From Porodaedalea pini (lineage: Eukaryota; Basidiomycota; Agaricomycetes; Hymenochaetales; Hymenochaetaceae): a stretch of 49,993 bases of DNA. Below are positions 41,990 through 49,993 of this stretch, one piece after another. The stretch covers positions 1-49,993 of the forward strand of contig NBAY01000150.1 in the NCBI GenBank assembly GCA_002794775.1, written 5' to 3'. The translations under genes were made by a program, and so were the position numbers. The notes under the pieces are model-generated. The model was not told the DNA's origin and did no database searches. It saw nothing but the letters and a program-made list of their open reading frames with translations. Every line of letters starts with the position of its first letter. Position 1 is the first letter of the stretch.

Positions 41990-42147
41990 CTGTCAGAATG
42001 TGCAACCGATGGCCTCTAGAGGGATCTGCAGTGGTTGGCCGCTCGTCGGAACTCTACACCGGTGTTGATTGCCCATGTGCACCATCTCTGTACCAGTCGA
42101 GTGCTGTCCTGATGCTAGTTTCCGACCTCAGTCCTTGATATCGACAT

Positions 42148-42192
42148 GTACCGGCATGTACCAAAGCGTACCGATGTGTACCGGTACATTGA
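42148..42192 (-). repeat. 10-bp GTAC-rich array, opposite orientation
   Basis: On the - strand reads ggtacacatcggtacgcttt and so on, four units. A shorter inverted version of the array at 41,246. Confidence 0.75.
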
Positions 42193-42276
42193 GTAGTCTC
42201 ACTGCAGTCAACCCCTAACCTCCCAGAGCACGCGATCACATCCCCAAAAGGACCACTGATCCCAGACACCCCTAAG

Positions 42277-43340
42277 TCAGGATCTACAGCGAGCAAACAT
42301 AGCATCATTAATTTTTCCTTCCAACTCCTTCAAAGTTCCCTCAATTTGCATCGCAGCATGCTGTACATAGCAAAGCCAGTCCTCCTCACTCCCCTCTGAA
42401 ATGTTACAGACTTTAACAATCAAACATTGCAGCTTGATAGGTTGTGGGGTATTGCCACAATTTGCATAGACATTTTTGAGCTTGAGAAAGCTGTCATGGA
42501 TGGTCTCAGTGACTACTGCAAATCTGTCTTGTTCACCCTGAAGTTGTCTCGCCCATGCATGCAGCATTGCCACATAGCCTGGCAGGATGGCAAGCCAGAC
42601 GTCAAGTTCATCTGCATCAAATTCCCTATATTGTCTCCCCACTTCTTTGCCCATTAGTTTACTAGTCCACGTCTTGGTGATGTTATTGCCATTGGCTATT
42701 GTTTTCCAGAATGTCATCCACACCAATGTGTCAAGCTGGTGGTATGCATTGAGTGAGTGATACCATTTGTTCACCCATGGTCTGCCTTCCTTTTCTATTG
42801 TGTCCTCAGATATCTCCACTCTGATAAGTCCTGCACGTTCTCTGAGTAATTTGGTTGTGGCCTCATTTGCAATTGCCGTAGCCTCAACTTTTGCCTTTGC
42901 CTTTGCCTTTCTCACAGCTTTCTTTTTAATCAGCGCCAATGACTCTGACCCCTGCTCTACTGGAAGCTGTGTGTCTTCTGAGGTCAGGGTGTTACTAGCA
43001 GACACAACTGACACATGAGAGCTCGGCAAGACAATGCTCTCTTCAGCTGGCACATCGAATATGGAAGTGTGGAGAGGGCTATACCAGTATCATAGGTAGT
43101 CATTGAGGAAAAAATACATTCCATCATAGAAATGATGGCACCCATAGTCAAGGAGGTGTTGGTGCAGTATAGCATTATGCACCTCCACTGACTGATGGTA
43201 AAATTAATCCCAGTAAGTTTGCTTATCAATGGCCAAAATAGGGACCTGCTTATGTTCAATATAAGAGCTTGCTCCAGCCCATGGATCTGATTTTGCATTG
43301 AGGCAGCTCCTGCCTCAAGTGATTCTTGCTTAACATCCAC
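42277..43340 (-). pseudogene. Partner gene of the divergent module, copy 2
   Basis: Unknown family. The 258-codon open frame (43053-42277) has an Ala/Lys-rich helix (KKKAVRKAKAKAKVEATAI), then YHSLNAYHQLDTLVWMTFW, then a long Gln/Glu-rich helical end. Upstream, 43340-43054 reads a coiled-coil-like QESLEAGAASMQNQIHGLEQ and a Tyr-rich stretch in a second frame, with a stop. The Y-x-S-x-N-x-Y...FW stretch and the fragment at 40.2-40.5 kb resemble the + gene at 25-26.2 kb. It is placed divergently from the AT-hook/SAM-like gene at 45.7 kb, as in the first module. The similarity is weak and needs a profile search. Confidence 0.4.
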
Positions 43341-45036
43341 TGAAGACTGAACATAGTCTAGCTTTCAATCAACTTCCATAAGGCTCTCTGCCTGGTGCCA
43401 CTGTAACACCAACCAAATTGTTGGGCACGGAACAAGCGAAATGCACACGATGTACATCACAAAGTCGAAGAGCCTCGACTTGGCAATTGAGCTAAGCGGT
43501 ACACCCAGATTGGTGGTGATTACCTGAACATGGAACACATGCAATGACTAGATTGCACACATCAGCAACTCAGACCGACCCTGGTGCACTTATCTGAGCA
43601 CATGCCCCTTCGACCCTGCCAAAGGTTCGTTCATTTGCCTTTGTCTAACGAACACGCGGCAGCCCAGCATTGGTTGTTCCAGTTTTGTACAAAGGATCCT
43701 GAAGCTCACCGATGCTACACCAAGTCAACATGCACTGCTCCCACCTTTCAGTCATCCGGATCATGGAGCCGCTCAAAGGAACACTCAGGTGGCTCAGTGA
43801 TAGGACAATAGAGGACTCATCTCATTTTATTTCACCTTTCATGTTTACACAGGACACTTGTTTAGTATTTATAGAGTGCCAAATGTTGTAGATAGAACAG
43901 CAATTCCACCCCCAATTTCGATGCCTAACTTTGTGTGCTATCTCTCAGGACTGTCTCTAGGTATGCCTCAGTGCCTTAGTGACTTGAATCACTCACCTCG
44001 ACTTCATTTTATTCGTGTTGCACTTGTTGTGCTCGTTCTGTCCATTCCATCTTCACCTCATTCCACTTCATTCTTGTTACCTCGACCTTGCTCCTCTCTT
44101 GTCTCTTATCTTCTGATTTGAGTTCCATACCTCACCCCCCCCCTCTCTGGTATTCTAGATGACGTCCTGTTGAGCACAGGGACCAGCTGTCCATTCTGAG
44201 GACAATCCCACTCCGAGAAGTCGCACTAGTGTTAGCGCGTCTCCACATCTTCTGACACAGCCACCAATGGTCCCCCACACATCTCAAGTGCTCCGCCAGT
44301 GCTACGCTCCAAACGCTTCCCTACTAGCATGCTCTGCCAATTCCATTGCCCCTGACACACTGGAATGCATGCAGCTTGAATCCTTTGATCCAGAACCCAT
44401 GGAACTCAACTGGAATGAGGGTATTGACCCACTAGACATGTCTCCCTCAAACTCAATCATCTGATTCCCCTTTACTAACAACCAGAACTCAGTATTATCA
44501 CTGCTCCCATTCTGCCTGCTGCTGCTCCAATTGTGCCCACTGCTGCACCACTTCTTCTATAACTTTCAGTGAAATCCTCTCATCGATCTGTGCAGATAAC
44601 TCCTCTCACCATGTTTTCATACCCTGCTTTTGCTTCCTCCCTGCTGTCAGCTACTGTCCAGCATGGGTCTCTTTCTTGCCTTGAATTTCTAAGGATTTGC
44701 CTTTTTCTTTTGATGAGGTGGCTTCAGACACCACTGTCTTTGCCATTGTCTGGATAAAGATCCCTGCAGAAGCTGCAAACCCAAAATAAATTGAAAGGGG
44801 TGAAAAAAGAAAGCAACTTGCTCTGACTTACTGTCTGATGTTAACAATTCAAGAAGATCATGGGATGCTGACCCACTTGTGCTGCTGTCCTCATCCTCCT
44901 TATGGCTCTCCATGTTGCAATCAAGATCTAGTGTGGTGCAACAAGGAGATATGTCTGAGACAATGTGACTGCATGGCGTGAGTGATGAGAGGGGACAATG
45001 CAGGTGTGAGCTTACATATATCTCAGCCATTGTCAT
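43341..45036. other. Decayed sequence between the module genes
   Basis: Possible LTR remnant at 43,850-44,150 (agtatttatagagtg followed by C/T-rich DNA). A - strand reading frame 45036-44689 begins MTMAEIY and is rich in Ser/Asp/Glu up to a likely donor near 44,830. It may be the first exon of the - strand partner gene. Nothing else recognised. Confidence 0.3.
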
Positions 45037-45074
45037 GTGGACTGATCTCTATCTGGTGGGCCCCCAACACCTTA

Positions 45075-45584
45075 GACCCTGTTTGGATCTGCCAATAAGA
45101 CCCGTGATAATGCATGATAGCATGGTAGTGCTTAGCTACCATGTTGTAAGCTAACTGGGTGTTTAGATCCACATCTCGTTTACAACCACGTTACTGTAAT
45201 TTAGTCACTCCTTCATGGCCATTGCAGTACTATACTGTATATGGCTATAAATCTAGAGTACTAGAAGTAGTACTGACCTGCATTTCGTGCTGCTGTGACC
45301 CAGCAATAGCAGAAACAGTCTGAACAATAGCATAGCTTTGGTGGTTGTAGTTTGCTGGAGTGCTGGAGTGTCATGCTGTTTGTGTCTTTGACCTTGTACG
45401 TGCCAGAAAAGATCTTAGACACAGGTTGTGCATCTACCAGGATACTGACTAACCTATGTGACATTTGTGACTCAGGAGCTAAGCACCCAGCCCATGTGTT
45501 AGCCTTATGATGGCAAACTCTGGTTGTTAGCTATCTTAACACTATGATGTTATCATGACCTTATTGGTGGATCCAAACAGGGCC
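45075..45584. mobile_element. PIF/Harbinger-type MITE (510 bp)
   Basis: The terminal repeats gaccctgtttggatc...gatccaaacagggcc are imperfectly inverted over about 30 bp. The target duplication is TTA (45072-45074, 45585-45587). No transposase. A 3-bp TTA duplication and these ends fit the PIF/Harbinger superfamily. Confidence 0.75.
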
Positions 45585-45720
45585 TTACTGTACAGCTGGG
45601 ATGAAGAAGTGTGCTAGGACTTGCCTTTTACAGTTTCTGACCTTAAATACCCAGAGCACTAGCCAAATGCCATAATCTAAGTATTGCATATTCACTTTTC
45701 CACGTGGATTTTTTTCTCTT

Positions 45721-47662
45721 ATGCCTCCTCAACGTACCAAAATCCCCTCCAAAAAGGCCAAAGTGGCTGAGGAAGCCAAGGCTATCAAAAATGCACCCAA
45801 GCGTCCCTGTGGCCGACCAAGAAAGATCGCAGAAGCAGCCACAAGCCCCAAAGCAAAACTAGCCATTTGCAAGTCCCCACAAACCCCTGCACCTTGAACA
45901 CCTTTCAATTTGAATGCTAAACCAAGTAGGAGGCTGCTGAAAAAGCATGCCAGAAAGGTGACTTGAACGTCTTGAGAGTCTATGCATACTTGTACTGACA
46001 TTCTACTTTTACTCTCTTCCTTTGGAACTGTCACAAACAGGATTACAACAGCAATGATGACAATGACAATGACAATGTCAATGTCAATCTAGCTACTGTA
46101 GCAGAAATCTCAGTCCTTGATGTGGCACGAGCTGGGGGTTATAATGGCCCTGCTGATGAAACTCTACAGTTAGACAGTACTTATCAGGAAGTTCCTGACT
46201 TCCCATCTGATGGCAGCTTTTTTTCACTGGGTAAGAGATATTTTTACATCATAAACATGGTCTTACATGTATATCAGATGGCCCTGCTGACTGGAGTATT
46301 CCTTCCCTTGAAACAGCCAAGACACAAGGGATGGTCACATTAATACCAGCCACAGACAGGGCAGACAGAGATGAGATTAAAGTAAAGGTCTTGGTTTTGG
46401 ACAGCATCAGCAGATGGGAGCTGATCTTGTGCTCTGACATGCTATTAAATGATTTGTTGGTCGAGGTTGCAAAGGTGACAGGGGGCTCCTGCATTATCAC
46501 GTGTCTTGGAGTTGAGAGCCCATGGTGTATCAAAGAAGGCCTGAACAAATACCTTCTGGAGTATCTAGATAATCAGAGTGCATTGGATAAGGTCTTCACA
46601 GAGGTCTGCAAACACTGCAAGGAGCAAGTGGCCCAAAAGATGAAAACCAAAAGTGATCCAAAGATCATCATCAGAGATCTCCCAGAGGTTTGTTCAATTG
46701 TGTTTCATCGCCAGCTATTTCAACTCAGATATTCTGGCTGGATAGGATTCTAATGTGCAGGGCAAAAGGGGCAAAAAGACTCTGGCAAAAGCTAAGCCAA
46801 CAGTAGCACCACTCAATAATGCAAAGAGCACATATGATAATGAGATTGAGGAAATCACACACAAGATTGTAGCAAGCTTCACATGTGATGAGCACAGCAG
46901 TAAACTGTGTGCAATGCTGAAAGGTATGCAGGAGCATGTCACATACACTATGGAGGATGTCGCTGAGCACGCAAAACTTCTTGTGAGTCTTAAATTATCA
47001 TTTTGCGCACAAGTCTATATATCTCACTCAAAATGTCTATTGTTATTTCTAAGCACCGAAACACACCAGGAGTGACCTACACCAATCCACCTGAGGCTCT
47101 TAAACTTCTAGATAGAAAGCTGCACAAGTTGTACTCAGCTGCAAGAGCAGCTGAGAGGAATGCAGAAGTTTATACCCATGCAGCTCCACCTGATCCTGTG
47201 TCGTGCAAACCTCCTGTGATCAACCACCCCTCAACCATGCAGCTGCAAGCCATGATGCAGCACCCTCTCATGATGCAGAATCCTCTCATGATGCAGACTA
47301 TGTTTGGCAACAATGTGATCAGTTAAAGGCAGCCTCGAGAGTTCCCATCCATTAGCAAGTGGCTGGACTCTCTGCATGAGGATATGGAACAGGGCTAAGC
47401 TCCCTGCCCTAACTATCAGATTTTTAGGCAGTCATTCAAAGAGTGAGGTCTAGTTCACCTGGATGATATTCAAGGGCTGTCCAAGGATGACATATGGAAA
47501 ATAGCAGAGGAGAATAAATTAGTCGTCAACCTTGGCCTTGTCAATCATCTTCATCGCTATGCGGACCAATATTACAACCTCATCATCAATTCTCACAACC
47601 AAATGATCACTCCTAATCATTACTATCAAAGCATGTCAATAGAGGACTACACTCAAAAATGA
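45721..47662 (+). pseudogene. AT-hook/SAM-like protein gene, copy 2 (decayed)
   Basis: Homologue of 15960-17679 with the same order of parts. It opens with a Lys-rich start and an AT-hook-like KRPCGRPRKI (from 45721), then an acidic exon (46,040-46,230, Asp/Asn repeats). Next comes an exon from about 46,278 with KVKVLVLDSISRWELIL and a helical end, followed by one with GKRGKKTLAKAKP down to AEHAKLL and a gtgagt donor. The last part starts GVTYTNPPEALKLLD, has Met/Gln repeats, and ends in a SAM-like LDDIQGLSKDDIWKIAEEN. Three in-frame stops lie between 47,323 and 47,440, one of them a TGA consistent with CpG loss. Function unknown. DNA binding and protein-protein contact are inferences from the AT-hook and SAM-like parts. 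Confidence 0.6.
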
Positions 47663-47669
47663 CATAGAT

Positions 47670-48096
47670 TGTTAGGACTCAAACTTTCACCTTTTCTTTT
47701 ATTTTTCTTTTACCATTTCCTTTACTTCAATTGCTCCCTTCTCATTATATTTAACCGTCTTCTCAATCATTTCCCACACTCCCTTGCACCTGACCTTCAT
47801 TCATTCCATTCCATTCCTTTATGTAATCTTAGATAATATAGTCTCATGGTCGCCACTATAAGAGGCATCAGGAATCACTTGAACTCCTTGTTCTGCTTTT
47901 CCTCTTACCTCTGCAATGACCTAGGTGAGACTTGTCCATTCCTGTATTAGTTTACATTGTATTAATCCTCTTACCTCTGCAACGACCTAGCCTGAGTACA
48001 GCGTGTCCCAAGTCCTCACTTGAGTATAGCATGTCCCAGATGACAGTCAGCTGAGGCCTGCCCAGTCTGAGCCATCTCCCAGACTCCTGCCTAACA
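47670..48096 (+). repeat. 5' LTR of decayed gypsy relative (427 bp)
   Basis: Starts TGTTAGGACTC, ends GCCTAACA, and aligns along its length with the LTRs at 18.4 and 24.2 kb (ctttcacctttt, ttaccatttcctt, agtctca, gcccagtctgag). CpG sites of the intact element are mostly TG or CA here. Confidence 0.85.
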
Positions 48097-48780
48097 TAAA
48101 AGCAGAACCCCACCCAGGCTCATCCCCAGCATATATCGTCACTGTCAACTTGCCTTCACTCAGTCTAGAGGAGTGCTCCCCTCAACGGACTCGATGTGTA
48201 AACCCCCTGAATGACAACCCTCAACCCTGCCCAGATGTTTTCGGATGTTCATGTATTATGCAACATCCAAACCAACCTTTCCCGACCCTGGCCCTCTGCA
48301 TCTCCTTCTGGTGGAGGAACCATCTGACATGGACATGGGTGACTCTACATGTACAATCGTCGATGACATTGTCATTTGTCATCTTGACTGCATCCTTCTG
48401 TGTGGTTATCAAGTTCACTGACAAACCCTTTCTGCATCAGCATAACATTCACTTAAATGAACAACTGCTTCCTGTTCCCCCACTATTTTAGCCAAGATAG
48501 ATATCACAGAGGAACAACAGTGGGCTCTCCCCTCTTCATTGTGATATGACCCCGAATGAGCCTCGTATGTCACAACTGACAATCAAGGCATCACCCATGA
48601 CATCTGGTGGAGTGACATTAGAAAGGTGTGGTATTCGACCAATGACAGGGTGCATAGAACCAGGTGGACCCCTTGTGAACATTGTCACCCGTGGTATCGA
48701 CATCTACCATCATTTTACCACCTACCCTGGGATCATATTGTGAGATCATGAGAGAACCATTGCCACCCACCCCTCCTGAA
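48096..48780 (+). other. Leader of the decayed gypsy, with gag-upstream frames
   Basis: Encodes HLTWTWVT and FCVVIKFTDKP in one frame, then IDITEEQQWALP and DIWWSDIRKVWYSTND in the -1 frame, matching the leader of the intact element in order and phase. Stops are present. Confidence 0.5.
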
Positions 48781-49320
48781 CCGTTGACACCCACACCCAC
48801 ACCAATGATGTCAACGAGCTTCAGCCAACAACAGTTGGAGCAGATTGCAGCAATTGTTGCAGGCATCTTTACTGTGTAGGCAGCAAACACCTCAGCTGGC
48901 CAAGGTTCTGCCCCAGCCACCCCTGCTCCCCTGATTGACATTGCCCAGCCACATGAATTTGCTGGTGGCAATGACTACCTCAACTTCAGATGCGAGGTCA
49001 CTCTCTTCATCTCAGCAAACCTGATGAGGTACCCCTCGTTGTCGAGCAAGATCTATCTCACCCTCTCCTACCTCAAGGGCAGCAACGTTGCAACATGGCT
49101 GCAAAACTACATTGAGGAATTCACGATGAATGGCCTAACAGATGACATCATCATCTGCAACTGCCTGAAGCATGCAATGAACATTAAGGTGGTTTGTGGA
49201 GTGTTGAGGTTGACACCAGTCCCAACAACATACGATGACTGAAAGAAGAAGGCGATTGAGATCAATTGGGGTGAACAACAGATCTGGGCAATCCAACGAG
49301 GTCGTGCATTTCTGCTTCTG
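48750..49320 (+). pseudogene. gag: Gag remnant of the decayed gypsy
   Basis: Shows FSQQQLEQIAAIVAG, then a stop (tag near 48,878), HEFAGGNDYLNFRCEV, YLTLSYLKGSNVATWLQNY, a deletion of roughly 75 codons of the gag core relative to the intact copy, then DIIICNCLKHAMNIKVVCGV and, after another stop, EQQIWAIQRGRAFLL. Broken by nonsense changes and the deletion. Confidence 0.85.
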
Positions 49321-49993
49321 CCACGCTATCGCGATGCAGACTCTTTTGTAGACTGTACAGTCGATTCAAGGGTGAATCTATATTCTTCCCAAGGGAGACT
49401 GCGGTGACTCGATAGTCGAGGGGGACGACCAAATAGAAACGGAGTGACCGAATGCTCGAGACAATGGCTCTTCTGGTTCAGAAACTCTGCCAAAGCACTC
49501 GATCCTGACAGAATCGAGCTCTCGACACAGACCCTATAACTATAGTGATTGAAGTCTGAAGTTGAGGAAGGCGCGGGGCCATGTCAGTCTGTTTCGGACG
49601 GTTCGAACCCCTGGATGGTGTTCGTCGAGCGTTCGAACACGCTCAAAGAGGTGCTCGAAGGTGTTCGAGCATATCCCGATGCGATCGAGCGACTTCTTAG
49701 TAGGCGGCGAATGTGTGGGGCGACAGAAGTATGCAGGTATAATACCCTGTTGGGTTTGTCGGGTGCTCGGAGTTTTGGAATATCGGTTTTGAGCGTATGT
49801 GGTGAACCAAACGCGCTATTCGAGCGGTTGGCGAAGCTCGCTAAGGCAGAGCAGAGATGAACTGAAGATGGGAATGACTTATGAGACTCGAAAAGTGTAC
49901 TGTGCGGCGAACTGGGGGTGTATTCCCTCTACAGAATGAGTACAAAAGGTGTGCACTATTTATACTCTAGGCAAAACAAGCTCGGTACCGACG
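49321..49993. other. CpG-rich sequence of unknown nature
   Basis: An abrupt change of composition from the decayed gypsy: CpG-rich with many TTCGA/TCGAG motifs and a tatttatac TATA-type sequence at about 49,959. The frame 49549-49860 (103 codons, MKSEVEEGAGPCQSV) is not recognised. It may be part of an LTR or of another young insertion continuing past the window. Confidence 0.35.

Larger units (their letters stand above)
40489..42276. other. Repeat-rich region with possible LTR remnants
   Basis: Around 40,925-41,160 there is a tataaatatg TATA-type sequence followed by C/T-rich DNA, which looks like part of an LTR. The stretch at 43,850-44,150 has a similar layout. No ends could be fixed. GTAC-rich repeats are listed separately. 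No gene is supported. Confidence 0.35.
47670..49320 (+). mobile_element. Truncated, decayed gypsy element (LTR, leader, gag)
   Basis: Same family as 18361-24647 but older: LTR, leader and gag only, then the similarity ends abruptly near 49,320. It begins 7 bp after the stop of the AT-hook/SAM-like gene. No pol and no second LTR in the window. Confidence 0.85.

Noticed and set aside
49597..49612. Sequence ggttcgaacccc, like the B box / T-arm of a tRNA gene
   Set aside because: No A box at the right distance upstream and no acceptor stem or anticodon arm could be folded. The region is rich in ttcgaac motifs.

Overview
The window looks like a genome segment of an agaricomycete (mushroom-forming basidiomycete). 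The main evidence is four cytochrome P450 genes with ten short introns each (about 50-100 bp, GT-AG, CTAAC-type branch sites), a chromodomain Ty3/gypsy retrotransposon, and several Tc1/mariner-like DDE transposons with foldback MITEs. No rRNA, tRNA or CRISPR array was recognised.

Layout. (1) 1-1.7 kb: a broken, uncharacterised Asp/Ser/Pro-rich gene, then a small hairpin element. (2) 2.5-12 kb: three intact P450 genes (A, B, C) in tandem on the + strand with a period of about 3.6 kb. Each sits behind the same TATA-type promoter block. (3) 10,841-31,698: a very large inverted repeat. Its two arms of about 4.96 kb are almost identical: left 10,841-15,805 and right 26,734-31,698. Each arm carries the last five exons of a P450, a Tc1-like terminus, an 849-bp foldback MITE and a decayed Tc1-like transposase. 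A fourth P450 (D) lies on the - strand, and its 3' half belongs to the right arm. (4) 15.8-26.7 kb, the spacer between the arms: a two-gene divergent module of unknown function (an AT-hook/SAM-like gene on - and a coiled-coil-type partner on +), split by a 6,287-bp gypsy element with 413-bp LTRs and a CTACC target duplication. (5) 33.8-40 kb: repeats only. These are a MITE interrupted by a solo LTR, two long foldback elements and a second Tc1-like transposase pseudogene. (6) 40-47.7 kb: a second, diverged and decayed copy of the same divergent two-gene module, with a Harbinger-type MITE between its genes and GTAC-rich minisatellites nearby. (7) 47.7-49.3 kb: a truncated, decayed relative of the gypsy element. 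(8) 49.3-50 kb: CpG-rich sequence with no recognised gene.

The only clearly functional genes are the four P450s (526-527 codons each, all splice sites and key motifs present). They are membrane-anchored monooxygenases, probably of secondary metabolism or detoxification. The sequence composition is a mosaic. The P450s and the intact gypsy are CpG-rich. The old transposon tracts are CpG-poor and TG/CA-rich, and several of their catalytic codons were lost at former CpG sites. This points to methylation-linked decay of repeats in this genome.
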